Notes: generated from the sequence alone by a model not told the origin. Positions 23,971-35,411 are shown, counted from the first letter of the stretch. The stretch: 64,000 bases of DNA from Prunus persica (GCF_000346465.2 NC_034016.1:6506104-6570103); one strand, 5' to 3'. Made by a program: numbers and translations.

Positions 23971-24706
23971 GAGTGCTCAAAATGCAGGAGTTCACCGAAG
24001 AAGATATGCTGGCATAGTTTTTTTTGCATAAATCTATGATATACGTGTCAAATAAGAGATTCTACGTTACAACAATACAGTTAATCCTTAGACTCGAAAT
24101 ATTATGTATGCCTTATGTGTATGCTATAGTAGCCTATGAATGCAATAAACTCTCTTAGCATGGAGTGAATATTTTGATTATTTGGTGTGATGAGTGACAT
24201 ATGGAGGCACATGAGTGATCAATGGAGAATCAATTTATGTATATGAAAATGTCGTAAATGGCCCTTAGTGTGTTCGCTACAACTGTTGTCTTAGGAAAAA
24301 GTTCATCTTCTTCAAATGAAAAATTGATTTTCGAACAAGAAGAATCTTGCGTGATGATCTAAATCACAAATGTTGTTTATCTAAGATCTTCTTAGACTTA
24401 GCTATATATTTTATCTCAATTGATATCATCAATCTCTAGTCTAAGCTTGATGAAGTTGATGTGAGCTTTGCATCCAGCTGAAAATATGCATTTCTATGGA
24501 ATTAGTAGTCAAACAAAGTAGGTTAAATATTCAACTATGTATTCGTCCCTAATATAGAGGTATTTATGAGGAAGTACAACCCTAAATAAAATAATAAATA
24601 AATCTAAATTACAATAGAAAATACATCTAAATTACAATAAGAAATAAATCTCAATTACAATAGGACTAGACAAATAATAAATTATCAAAAATCCTAACAT
24701 AGTAAA

Positions 24707-25410
24707 TGTGACACCCCACCCAATTTTAAGCGTTTATTTAATTGTGAAATTACAATTTTGCCCTTGGGGCAAGGCCACGGTAGTCACTTTTCGATTCTGT
24801 AAGGATTTTTTGGAATTGGATGGCACCATTGCGTAGAACTCGTCGATACGAGTTCGTAGACACGTAGTGGGCCCAAATTGGAGTTTTAACGAAGAAGTTA
24901 CGGTCAACAAAAATGCAGTGGCACAATTGTAAATTTTTCAAAGGCAGAATTTAAAAAACCCAGCTCAGTCTCTCTCGCGTCTCTCTCCTCTCTCCTCTCC
25001 GTACATAGCAGCCAGCAACTTTGACTGGCAAGATCTCTGTCGTCTGGCCAATGTTGGTTCACAAAACCACCACCAAAAGGACCGGCTTGGCCCCATCTTC
25101 ATGTTTCTCCCCTTCTTAGATGAGCCCAACCACTCCTTTGCCGGCGGTAGCTCGAAAAGGCCGGTTTTCCCTTGATTTTTCAGACGTCGTTTTCGGCGGC
25201 TCTGGTGACAAAAATTTTCGATCCAGTTATGCTTTCTCACTCTCTCAACGAGCTATAGCTATCTATCTAGGTGGTTTGGGTCAATTTTGGGTTTTTGAAG
25301 CTCAATCTAGAACCTAAGTTTTAACCAATTTTTGACTTGATTTTTCAGCAAGCTCTAGCCACTTTTTGGACGTGGCCCAAGACCAAAAGTTGCTTCCCTA
25401 GTTGTCACGA
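24707..25410 (+). mobile_element. Truncated copy of the long LTR (first about 700 bp)
   Basis: It begins TGTGACACCCCACCCAATTTT, a variant of the TGTAACAACCC family start, and keeps the conserved block around GTAGACACGTAGTGGGC (24858..24874). It also keeps a CT-rich tract at about 24967..25002, as in the copy at 35088. Similarity fades after about 25400, so the rest of the LTR is missing. Short open frames in it are not supported as genes. Confidence 0.6.
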
Positions 25411-25978
25411 ACACGTAGCTAAGGCAAGATAATGAATATAAATAATACATACTTACAAGACAATATAAGAATTATGGCTTAAGATTTGTATAAATTATAT
25501 AAGTATATAATATAATAATATAAAATATAAAACTTAGTCGGTACAATCACTTTAATAGCATATTTATATATACTATAATATATATTTATATACCTCATAA
25601 AAAATATATATATATTCTAAACGGGGAGGGTTCGGGTTGGGGATTAAAATATCATCTCCGCCCCTCCCCAAACATTATACCTAAAAAATTCTCTGTACCC
25701 ATCCACATACCCCTTTTTTGTCCTTCATACCCAACCCATTAGACTCGAGTCCCCGCAAAGACCCTTACCCGTGGGAAAAATTGCCATCCCTAGTTACCAA
25801 GCTTTGCACGTTAATAGAAGCATGAGTTGCTACTCTTCCATTTTCCTATGAACTCTCCCTTATCAAGACCATATGAAGCAGGAGGTGTCTAAAGGGACAA
25901 AGAATTAAGGTACTTACTAGATACGAAATGAGTTTCATCAATTGTAAAGTAATTAGACTATTTTTCACTTGTATAAAA
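25411..25978. other. AT-rich intergenic DNA
   Basis: AT-rich sequence with TATA-rich runs around 25500..25610 and a short GC-richer patch near 25620. No gene, RNA or bounded transposon was recognised. Confidence 0.4.
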
Positions 25979-26128
25979 CGCAAAGGACCCACTAGTGTAG
26001 TGGTTTGGAGTATTTACTCCTTTAGGGAAGGTCCTGGGTTCGAGTCCTAACATCCGTGTTATGTGTGTGAGTTTAATATGCCATCGCCCCTTTCAAAAGA
26101 AAATGTCCTAAAAAAAAAAAAAAAAAAA
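25979..26128 (+). mobile_element. tRNA-derived SINE
   Basis: An A-box-like block (TAGTGTAGTGG, about 25993..26003) and an exact-looking B-box, GGTTCGAGTCC, at 26037..26047 are spaced as in a tRNA gene's internal Pol III promoter. They are followed by a non-tRNA body and a long A run (about 26110..26129). It cannot fold as a full tRNA, so a SINE is the better reading. Confidence 0.6.
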
Positions 26129-26371
26129 GAGAGAGACTAGTTTCCACTTGTATAAAACAGAAGATTAGTGTTTGAGAGACCACATTATTATAACTCATTG
26201 GACTCGGTTGTATACATCACTCACCACACATGTGCGGCTATTTTATCATTAATTTAAGGTTTTTTACTTCACCATATAACTCAACATTCCACAATGCCCC
26301 AGTCTTCAACTGGTAAATGATATAATTTTCTCTTCCAAAAGAATTATTAAGAGACCGGTATTAATAAATTA

Positions 26372-26554
26372 CAGTCCTGATCTCTTGGACCACATGAGTC
26401 CAAGAGATTGTGGTCACTCACCATTAGATTTTAATCTAATGGTTCAAAAAAGTTTCTTAAAAGGAGTTCAAGATTGAGTGAACTGTTGAATTTACATCCA
26501 ACGGTGAGTGACCACAAATCTCTTGGACTCCTGTGGTCCAAGAGATCGGGACTG
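26372..26554. mobile_element. Small MITE with about 52-bp terminal inverted repeats
   Basis: The ends are inverted repeats of about 52 bp (CAGTCC(T/C)GATCTCTTGG outermost), flanked by a perfect 10-bp duplication, TAATAAATTA, at 26362..26371 and 26555..26564. Long arms with a 9-10 bp duplication indicate a Mutator-type MITE. Each arm contains its own palindrome (CTTGGACC...GTCCAAG), so a single strand could fold into a cruciform. There is no coding capacity. Confidence 0.85.
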
Positions 26555-26852
26555 TAATAAATTAATATATATCAAAATTAAAATAAATAAATTTTCTTCT
26601 CATGGGAGTAAAATACTTGTTCAATGGAAGTCATTTTTACTCTTCATTTTTATGTAGGCTATAGCAGTAAAAGTTTTTATTTTTATTTTTTATATTTTAT
26701 TTAAACTTTTGAACGTTGAAAGTATAGCAGGTTTGACAAAGGAGACGTTAGCCGGTCAGTAAAACGGCTGTGTGCATGCATGGTTGCCATCCTCGCAAGC
26801 TGAAAAGGCCAAAAACTTACGCCACACACTTCCACTACATAGAGGTCGTCAT

Positions 26853-27379
26853 CAGGGTCGGTTTTGAGATTTTGACGGCCTTGTGCAAAACTTTAACTGG
26901 AGCCCTCACATAATCTAATATGAAAATACTAAAAAAATTGCCATTACTTAATGTCATAAAATAATTTTTTTATAACTAAAATTCATCATCAATTAGTATG
27001 TAATAACAATAACAAATCAAATTCATAAATTTTTTAATATTTTCATTTGATAAATTTATAAATGTTTGGTTAAAAAAAAATAAGAGTTCAAGTGAAAGAA
27101 GAAGGTATGAATTTTTGTTTTGGTTTTGTTTTAAGTGGAAGAAAGTATTTTTTTTTTTTTTAAGGAGAAATCATATGGATGTGATATATACAAGGATATG
27201 CACTAGAAACCATTTCCACCAAATACACTTTTGTGTCAATGTGTTGCACGCTTGAGTATATATAAAGTTTTTATAATATTAATATATATAATATAAAGTA
27301 TAAAAAAAAAATTCGAGGCCCTCAAAAATTGGGGGCCTTGTGCAGTGGCGCCACTTGCCCCATGTCAAGGCCGCCCCTG
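26853..27379. mobile_element. hAT-type non-autonomous element
   Basis: It begins CAGGGTCGGTTTTGA and its right end reads, in reverse complement, CAGGGGCGGCCTTGA. Flanking octamers are GTCGTCAT (26845..26852) and GTCGTCAC (27380..27387), matching at 7 of 8 positions. CAGGG(G/T)CGG termini with an 8-bp duplication are typical of hAT elements. A second inner inverted repeat (GGCCTTGTGCA) lies near both ends. No transposase. Confidence 0.78.
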
Positions 27380-27397
27380 GTCGTCACTCAGGCAGGC

Positions 27398-27511
<114 letters not shown>

Positions 27512-28132
27512 AGAAGGGCTCAACTTTCTCACTTCGATAAGGTCCAAAAAAATACTTCACAAAAAGGCCCAAGGACGAAAGCCATCAAGGGCCACACTAG
27601 ACATAAAGCCCAGTGCAAACATTAAGCTCAGCTCACTCCAAACATAAGTTCACCCAAAGCCCACAACTCAAACTTGGTTTTTGCCAAACCCAAATTAAAT
27701 TGCTCAAATTAGTTAGTTTTGACCTAGTGGTGGAGCCATAGAGGCGCAAGGAAGTGTAGTTGCACCTTCTTTTGTTTGAAAATCCCTTAAAGAGGCCATA
27801 ATCTACCCATTTGCTGGTCAAGGCCTGAAGGCGTGATCGAGGCATTTCTCTCTCCCACAATTGCACTGCTACTTAGAGCACTTCCACCAGTTGACTCTTG
27901 CCATGGCAAGATTAGCCCTAGGGCAGGCACTATTCACGTGAATAGTGGCTGCCCTAGCCCCCTCCAGTAAAATGTGTTTCCAGCAGTTGGGGCTTGCCAT
28001 GGCAATTACTATTCATTTTTTTGTTTTTTTCACAATTTTGTTTACTTAAACAATTAATTTGGATAATATTTTCGGATAAGATTTTTGGGTTCCTACGTGT
28101 CAATACTATTCATATCGGATAAGATTTTCGGT

Positions 28133-28276
28133 TTCAAATTTCAGATAAATTTCAAATTTCAGATACATTTCAAAATTCAAATTTCAGATAAATTCAAAAT
28201 GTCAAATTTCAGATACATTTCGGAATTCAAATTTCAGATAAATTTGAAATTTCATTTGAATTTCAAATTTCAGATA
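28133..28276. repeat. Subterminal direct repeats of the Harbinger element
   Basis: CAAATTTCAGATA occurs six times, separated by variants of AATTTCAAA. Arrays of short repeats inside the ends of Harbinger elements often serve as binding sites for the ORF1 or transposase proteins; that role is inference here. Confidence 0.7.
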
Positions 28277-28422
28277 AGATTTTCACCCTCTAAGATTGCG
28301 CCGCGTGTCATATCTATCTGTGTACATTTTTCTATAAAATCAGAGGTTCAGCTCATACCTCCCACACCAGTTCTTCTCTACATTTCCATTTGTCAAATTT
28401 TAGATTTCATTCTCCATTCTCA

Positions 28423-29799
28423 ATGGCAGACATGGAAGAGGTTTTGGAGAGGCAAGAGCGAGAAACTAGAGAAAGAATGCGTAGACGAGCTGCAAGCAAA
28501 AGGGCGCAGAGAGAACTAGATGAGCAACTTGGCATAGCAGTTGCTTTGCTGGAGGAAGAAAAGCAGGCTCGCCGTGGTTCACGAGAAGGCCGTCGCCCAA
28601 ATGTGGACAGACATAGACATTCCCGGGGTAAGAATCTTATGGAAGATTATTTTATCCCACAATCTCTGTACTCTGATGTTCATTTTCGAGGGAGATATAG
28701 AATGCAACCCCATTTGTTCAATAAAATCATGCATGATATTTGCAATTATGATGAATATTTTGTTCAAAAGAGAAATTGTGCTGGAAATTTGGGACTTCTT
28801 CCAGAGCAGAAATTCACAGCTGTGATACGAATGTTGGCGTATGGGTCATCTGCTGATCAGGTGGATGAGATTGCTCGGATGGGGAAGTCCACTATTTTGG
28901 AGAGCTTGGTGCGATTTTGTGATGCAGTGGAAACTCTGTACACCAGAGACTACCTCCGCAAACCTACGCCCAGGGACCTGCAAAGGCTTCTCCAAAAAGC
29001 TGAGTCTCGAGGATTCCCTGGCATGATTGGTAGTATTGACTGCATGCACTGGCAGTGGAAAAATTGTCCAACTGCTTGGCAAGGGGACTACGGAAATAGA
29101 AAAGGGCAGAAAAGTATCATCCTGGAAGCAGTTGCTGGTTTTGATACATGGGTTTGGCACGCCTTCTTCGGAGTTGCCGGATCTCAAAACGATTTGAATG
29201 TCCTAGGTCAATCCCCGGTGTTCAATGATGTTTTGAGAGGTGAAGCCCCAAATATCACATATGAAATTAACAATACCATCTACCAGACCGGGTATTATCT
29301 AGCTGATGGCATATACCCGAGGTGGACAACATTTGTGAAAACAATTCCACATCCCCGATCCCATAAGGAAAAATTTTTTGCTTGCTATCAAGAGGGGTAC
29401 AGAAAAGATGTTGAGAGGTGCTTTGGTATCCTTCAAGCTCGGTGGGCTATTATCAGGGGCGCGGCACGTCTATTTGACGAGGAGGTGCTTAGGAGTATAA
29501 TGATGACTTGTATCATCCTCCATAACATGATTGTGGAAGATGAATATGATTACGATGCTGATGACGTGTATGAACCAAATCCCATGGACACGGCCCTAAC
29601 ACGAATTTATGAAAAACCAGTGGGGCCAAATGGAGAAGCAGTGCAGCATGAACCGTTGGTTAGAGACGGTAGTTTCATGCCTCGTATGATTGATCGCTAC
29701 ACGGAGATGCAATCGTCGTATATTCATGAACACCGTCAAGTTGACTTGATGGAGCATTTATGGGCGGTGAAAGGCAATGAAGGAAATGAAGGTGAATAA
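28423..29799 (+). CDS. PIF/Harbinger DDE transposase (HARBI1/ALP1-like nuclease)
   Basis: Cuts and joins transposon ends. The frame is open from 28390; I prefer the Met at 28423 (MADMEEVLER) because it starts the charged, helical N-terminus, giving 458 residues. The DDE_Tnp_4 domain is evident: first Asp in GSIDCMHW (29038), second Asp in YLADGIYP (29305), Glu in DVERCFG (29413), with 35 residues between second Asp and Glu. The conserved CFG.LQARW and CIILHNMIVED motifs follow. No frameshift or stop. Related host proteins such as ALP1 were domesticated from this family, but the flanking TIRs and TTA duplication show that this one is still within a transposon. Confidence 0.93.
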   Translation: MADMEEVLERQERETRERMRRRAASKRAQRELDEQLGIAVALLEEEKQARRGSREGRRPNVDRHRHSRGKNLMEDYFIPQSLYSDVHFRGRYRMQPHLFNKIMHDICNYDEYFVQKRNCAGNLGLLPEQKFTAVIRMLAYGSSADQVDEIARMGKSTILESLVRFCDAVETLYTRDYLRKPTPRDLQRLLQKAESRGFPGMIGSIDCMHWQWKNCPTAWQGDYGNRKGQKSIILEAVAGFDTWVWHAFFGVAGSQNDLNVLGQSPVFNDVLRGEAPNITYEINNTIYQTGYYLADGIYPRWTTFVKTIPHPRSHKEKFFACYQEGYRKDVERCFGILQARWAIIRGAARLFDEEVLRSIMMTCIILHNMIVEDEYDYDADDVYEPNPMDTALTRIYEKPVGPNGEAVQHEPLVRDGSFMPRMIDRYTEMQSSYIHEHRQVDLMEHLWAVKGNEGNEGE

Positions 29800-29828
29800 A
29801 GTGAAGTGAAGAAGTTGTTTTTATTTTA

Positions 29829-29952
29829 TTATGTTTATGTTTTATGCTTTGGTTGTGGGTTGTTTATTTTTTATGCTTTGGTTGTGGGTTGTTTATGTTT
29901 TATGCTTTGGTTGTGGGTTGTTTATTTTTTATGCTTTGGTTGTGGTTTGTTT
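29829..29952. repeat. Tandem repeat downstream of the transposase
   Basis: Four near-identical units of about 29-31 bp containing ATGCTTTGGTTGTGGGTTG follow the transposase stop codon, in its 3' untranslated region. Confidence 0.85.
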
Positions 29953-30049
29953 TTTATGTATGGAATGTTTTGAATAAAAAGGATTTTTGTTGAATATTTT
30001 CTTTATTGACTAAAAGAAAAGCAATACAACTAATAATAAAATAAAATAC

Positions 30050-30170
30050 ATGAATTAAACAAAACAAAAAATACAATGAAATGAAAGGTACATGAATTAA
30101 AGAAAACAAAAAATACAATGAAATCAAAGGTACATGAATTAAAGAAAACAAAAAATACAATGAAATCAAA
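30050..30170. repeat. Tandem repeat between the two Harbinger genes
   Basis: Three units of about 41 bp containing ACAAAAAATACAATGAAAT lie between the convergent transposase and ORF1 genes, probably in the ORF1 3' untranslated region. Confidence 0.85.
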
Positions 30171-30208
30171 GCCAAGTAAACTAAGACATGAAAGGCAAAC
30201 AAACTAGT

Positions 30209-31313
30209 TTAATGGTTTCCATCATTTAACCAATCCGTGTTGCTAGGTCCATCGTCACGAAAAAGTCTTCGTCTCATAATATCCCTTTGTTCTAGCTTCC
30301 AATATTGTTTTGTTTCAGGGGACATATGGCTTGTATCCATGGCCATGGTTTCCCGATCTTTTTTTTCAATGTTTTGTTCGCGTACATACTCCCTTTCTTT
30401 GCGCACATACTCCCTTTCTTTTGCATATTCTACTTGAATAGCCATATCATGCTCTTGTTGTTTCAAGTCCATTTCAATTCTCATGGCTTGGTGCTTTGAA
30501 AGTTCCTCCAAAAATTGAGATGCATTCTTGCTAGAATTACTCCCTCTCTTCGCCTTCGCCGCCTTCCTCCCAATAGGTCTTGGCTCATTTTCAATTGGTG
30601 AGTCTAGATTCATCGGGGAATCCATAGGTGAATCCGATGCCGGAGTCTCACGAAGTGGAGTCTCGTTCAAGACTACCGTCGGACCGGTTGGAATAATTTG
30701 GAATCTCTTACAAGTCTTCACCACCTCCCAACAATGGGTATGGATGAAACTTTTTTTCCCTTGGCCAGTAGCACCAAACCACATTTGTGCTTGTATAATC
30801 TATAAAAAAAAATGAAATGGAAATGCAAGAGAATTTTTAAAATATTGGCAATGCAACATGTAAAAAAAAAAACTAATGGAAATTAAAGAATTAATAAAAA
30901 AATGCAACATGTATTAAAAAAAAATAGAGACATATTAACAAAATATATAAATTGCAAGAAACATTTAAATAAAAATTAATATGACATAGAAATTAATAGA
31001 AGAAAAATGACAAATAATTTACCTCATTGCTAAGATTTTCTCCGCTTCGTTGGTTGTCAATTGCTTTTGCTAAAGCATTTCTCCATTTCCCCAACTCTTT
31101 ATTAAGAACTTTCCACCTACTGGATAATGCCATTTCCGTACGTGTAGAACCAATTGCCCTTTCACAAAATGCTTGATGAATTTTTTTCCACATATGAGAA
31201 AATTTAATCTCATTGCCCGTTACTGGACAATGACTAATTTGGACCCAAGCCTCACACAAGCTAACATCTTCCATCATGCTCCATGCCCCTCCATTTTCAT
31301 TAGAAGAACCCAT
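30209..31313 (-). CDS. Harbinger ORF1 MYB/SANT-like DNA-binding protein
   Basis: Two exons, 31023..31313 and 30209..30799, join across a GT-AG intron to give 293 residues. The N-terminus has a MYB/SANT-like three-helix region (WSMMEDVSLCEAWVQIS; later SRWKVLNKELGKW). The C-terminal half resembles the NAM-associated domain of plant Harbinger ORF1 proteins, with a Pro/Ser-rich linker, a basic RKAAKAKRG cluster and a long charged coiled coil rich in KEREYVR repeats. In this family ORF1 is needed with the transposase, probably for nuclear import and end binding. It runs convergently to the transposase in the same element and looks intact. The intron is inferred from splice consensus. Confidence 0.85.
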
Positions 31314-31890
31314 AATATGCTAGAAAAAAATTACAACTTGAAAGTGAAAAAATATTGAATAGAAAGTGAATAAATTTTGAGGAGAAAGTTAACAATAGTA
31401 GAAGGAGAAGAAAATATATGAGGATTTGGTGTTAAAAGTGAAGAGTATTGGTTGGTATTTATACACAAAAAATTCTGTAATTTTTGTGTATTTTTTTAAA
31501 AAAAATTCGATTTTTTTTCAATTTTTTTTGGCAGAAAAATTGGCTGCCGTTGGATTGAAGAAAAAATTCCAATCGGAGCGACCAGAGGCCGCCACGTGTC
31601 AAAGAGCCGTTGGCGGCACTGTAGCGCTGATGTGAAATTTTTTTACGTTGGCGGCGTGCAATGCACGCGCCAACGGTAAAAAAAAATTCAAAATTTCAGG
31701 GCTGACGCCATGCTGGCGTCAGCTATTTTGTCCTGGACTTCGGGCGCGACTTCGGGCCGATTTCGCCTTCGGGCCTGCCCGTTTTGCTGGGGCCCACGCT
31801 CGCCCGGGCTGGACTTTTGCTGCTGGAATCGATTTTTTGCCCAAACCCCCCCCAGCCCGAGTGTTTCCAGCCCTGCTGGAAATGCTCTTA

Positions 31891-32686
31891 GGGCTGGGAT
31901 CTCAACTTCTTTGTGTTTTCTAGAAATTTATTCTATGTGCTCTTCAAGTATGGGGGGTGGGAAAGAAGATGAATTTGGGAGAGAGGGAGAGAGGTGAGTG
32001 GACGGAAGATAGAAAGCTAATTAATAAAGGGAGATGATTTTCCCACTCCCATTTTCTCCACTTACATTCCATTTTGCTTTTTAATACTTTTTAATCAATT
32101 TTGTTCTTTTTTGTTCTTTCTCTTTCTTCTTTTACCTTTACTCTACAATTCCCTTTAATAAGAAGACATGTACAATCATTTACTAATATTATGAAAAAAT
32201 AAAAATTAGAGACTTATACATACCTTGCTCTCTGCATATCTAAGTTCCTAATGACAGTTTGGTTAGTAGCATTCTTTGGTTCTTCTACCTATAAACATGT
32301 TAGCCCAAAAAATTTATTATCTATTAACTACAACAAAGATAAATAGTACTCACATACTTAGTTTTAAAAAAACAAAGAATTTAGTGAAGATACTTACATT
32401 TCTATCCATTTCCAAAAAAAATTGTTGTTTTTTGTTTTATTTGAGGTTAACTTTTCTTAATTTCAGTTATCAAAACCTTAATGTATGTTAAGGGTAGAAT
32501 TGGAAAGAAAGAGGAAAAAAAAATTAAAAAGAATTAAAAAGCAAAAGGGAGTGTAAGTGGAAAAAAAAAGGAGTGAGAAAATCAGCTCCCTTAATAAATA
32601 TAAAATTAGGTGATTGGAGGGGAGAGAGAACTAATTAATAAATATAAAATTATTAATTTGAGTTGTGTGCTGTTAGGTTTGTTTAA
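31891..32686. other. Intergenic DNA between Harbinger and Mutator-type elements
   Basis: AT-rich, with short repeated motifs in both orientations (for example CTCCCATTTTCTCCACTTACA near 32048 and an inverted relative near 32550) suggesting a further decayed MITE at about 31970..32640. I could not fix its ends. No gene seen. Confidence 0.35.
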
Positions 32687-32885
32687 TTTTTTAATGGCTT
32701 AACTACTACAATGCACCCTAAAACATTGGTCAATTCTTACTTTACCCCCTTAAAGGTAAAGTGACCCACTTTGCCCCCTTGACCAAAGTTTGATGTTCCA
32801 CATTGCCCCTACCGTTAACTTCATCCAAAAGTCCATTAAGTTTGATGACGTGGCAGGGGTATTTTAGTAATTTTGTGCACCTAGG

Positions 32886-34126
32886 TATTGAGGCCCAAAA
32901 AAGTCACAGAAAGCCCAAAGACATTCAAAGCCCAATATAACATATAATGTTGGTCATGCGTTAATTCAAGCTGTATTTTAGGAATTAATTTATTAAATAA
33001 ATATATAAATAGTCATGCCATGCCAAATCAAGAATACATTTTTCCTATGCCAATCACCTACCAAGCTCACATGAACCCAAGTCATGTGGTTTACAGGGCT
33101 TACACGAGGGATTATGGTGTGGAAGGTTACGGAGGTCCACAAGGCCCACGGAAGCTCTTGGATAATGAAGACTTTGGGCTGGCTACTTGGGAGCACCAAA
33201 GTCCAAGCCTATTACTTAGAGTTCTCCAATGTGGGTGAGCAAATGAGATATTTTTCAAGCACTTCCTTTTACCCATAGGAAATAGTCATTTTCCAAATGC
33301 CTAGCTTTACCCGTTGGAAACAAGCCTTTTTAGCACTCCTTATTACCTGCTGGAAACAAGCCGTTTCCAGCACTTCCTTTTACCCATAGGAAATAATCAA
33401 TTTATGGTACCTAGCTGCACCTGCTGAAAAATAGCATGCCCTAGTGCTCCCTTTTAACCATTGAAAATAAGTTGGTTCCAGCACCTTCATTTACCTATTG
33501 GAAATAAAGGAAAACCCTCACATTCTATAAATTGGGAGGCATTTCTCAGCCAAAACCAGCCTCTTGGTTGTTGCAAGCTTCTCAACAACCATGAGAACTC
33601 ACCTTTCTTCAGCTGCTGCAAGCATCCCAGTAGCCACCAACCCTTATAAAGCATCACCTAGCTCCAAGCTTTAAACACCACAGCCTTCAAGCCTCAAGCT
33701 TTTCCTTCCATCCTCCTTCTGTTGAAACTCTTGAACCCCCATAGCCATAGCCACACACAACAAATTATCAACACCAAACTCAAACATATCCAACACCAAG
33801 TCAAGCACATGCATTCTCATTTGCTAAACTTGTGGGGCTTTAGCTCCCACACTCCAAGCTCTCATGCCAAGCTCATATAATCTCATATCAACATCAGCAA
33901 GTCATCTTCAACTCTTCGTCGAGCTGCCGGAAACATCAACACAAAACACGCAGCCGCTGGAAGAAGAACAAAGTACTCCCCTAGGACTTGTTTTTCCCTC
34001 GGGATACTTTGGGCCTAGTTCTCGCTAACTCAGACAAAGGGGCAACGAAGTCTTCATTCATCACTATATGGCGATCTAAGAATCAACAAAGCCCGGATGA
34101 GCCTTCAGACGAAAACGACCCCAACA
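32886..34126 (+). mobile_element. Solo LTR, probably Copia-type
   Basis: Ends TATTG...CAACA, a one-base variant of the TGTTG...CAACA termini common in Copia LTRs, flanked by a perfect 5-bp duplication, CTAGG, at 32881..32885 and 34127..34131. A TATA-like CTATAAATTGGG at 33525 gives a + orientation. Upstream of it lie several degenerate 60-65 bp direct repeats (about 33240..33505). No second LTR or internal domain is present. Several short open frames in it are not supported as genes. Confidence 0.75.
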
Positions 34127-34310
34127 CTAGGTTTTCTAATTCCTTTAAAAAAATTAAAATACAAACATAAAATTGAAAAAAAAAAATAGGTTTTAGAAAA
34201 AGAAAACAAACCCTACCCATCCCTTCTCCCCTAATCGCACCAAATCCACCTCCTCTTTCTCTGTCCCTGTAAGACCCACCAAAAACCTATCTCTTCACCA
34301 CACCCCCCCC

Positions 34311-34410
34311 NNNNNNNNNNNNNNNNNNNNNNNNNNNNNNNNNNNNNNNNNNNNNNNNNNNNNNNNNNNNNNNNNNNNNNNNNNNNNNNNNNNNNNNNNN
34401 NNNNNNNNNN
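34311..34410. other. Assembly gap (100 N)
   Basis: Exactly 100 unknown bases between a C homopolymer and a T-rich run, inside the Mutator-type element. The round length suggests a placeholder rather than a measured distance. Confidence 0.99.
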
Positions 34411-34821
34411 TATATTTTTTTTTTTTTTAATTTAACTGTATAGAGAGAGAGTGAATTGAGAGAGAGAGAGTGAATAATTTCAGTAAAAGATAAACTAAAT
34501 AAATCGATGATAAGGTTAAATGTTACTTGATCTTGTGTTGGTTATTAATGGTGTTGTGCCCTTGGAATTCAGCAACAAATAGAAAAGAGTTTTTAAATTC
34601 TTGAAAACAACTTGCCATCTCTGTTAGTGTTGAGCTCCTGGAATGGAATCCTGTAAGAGCTGCCATAATAAAACTGCTAGTATTCAATGAGGGTTATTGT
34701 CCCATCGCCATCTAAATCCATTGCTTCAAAATCTTCCCATGCCTTATCCTTCTGCTCCTATGAAAAATTATCAAAACAAGCTAAAGCATCCTCCCGTGTT
34801 TCTTCCATCTCCAGAAGCTAT

Positions 34822-34824
<3 letters not shown>

Positions 34825-34865
<41 letters not shown>
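34825..34865. repeat. GA microsatellite
   Basis: About 20 perfect AG units in the internal part of the Mutator-type element. Confidence 0.95.
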
Positions 34866-34867
<2 letters not shown>

Positions 34868-35345
34868 AATTTTTTAAAGTTTTAAATTATTGTATTTTAA
34901 TTTTTTAATCCATACTGGAGGTGGGCTCTACTTTGCCACATTACCCACTCAAATTTGGAAATAAAAATCTAGGTGCACAAATTACTAAAACACCCCTGTC
35001 ACGTCATCAAACTTAACGAACTTTTGGATGGAATTGACGGCAGAGGGTATTGTGGAACATCAAACCTTGGTCAAGGGTGTAACAACCCGGTTCTTAAATG
35101 ATATTTAATTATTAATTTATTAGAGGGAAAGACAATTTTGCCCATAGAATAGTTTATTAGAGAAAAGTTGACTTTTTGACGGGAAAATAAATCCAAAATT
35201 TCGCTTGCACTGTTGTGTAGAGCACGACGAAACGAGTCCGTAGACACGTAGTGGACTCAAATCGGAGTTGTAACAAGGAAATGACGATCAAAAGAAGTTT
35301 AGTGGCATAATCGTAATTTTCGTGAAGTCAAATTTTTTTTAAAAC

Positions 35346-35352
35346 CTGAAAC

Positions 35353-35411
<59 letters not shown>
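35346..35411. repeat. CT microsatellite in solo LTR
   Basis: Nearly perfect CT run of about 32 units with one or two CC interruptions, in the LTR region that is pyrimidine-rich in every copy of the family. Confidence 0.95.

Larger units (their letters stand above)
27877..31887. mobile_element. Structurally complete PIF/Harbinger transposon
   Basis: Ends are inverted repeats, GAGCACTTCCACCAG at left and GAGCATTTCCAGCAG in reverse complement at right, flanked by TTA at 27874..27876 and 31888..31890. Inside are both proteins an autonomous PIF element needs: a DDE transposase on the + strand (28423..29799) and a MYB-like ORF1 protein on the minus strand (30209..31313), convergently arranged. Subterminal repeats lie at 28133..28276, 29829..29952 and 30050..30170. 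Both genes look intact, so it may be autonomous or only recently silenced. Confidence 0.9.

Noticed and set aside
26030..26060. tRNA gene suggested by a B-box (GGTTCGAGTCC)
   Set aside because: No acceptor or anticodon stem can be formed; a poly(A) tail and repeated relatives favour a SINE.
28579..29187. Minus-strand and alternative-frame ORFs across the transposase
   Set aside because: Shadows of the DDE transposase reading frame, which carries the catalytic motifs.
34440..34475. Possible gene beside the assembly gap
   Set aside because: Only microsatellite and AT-rich sequence are visible and the gap prevents any model.
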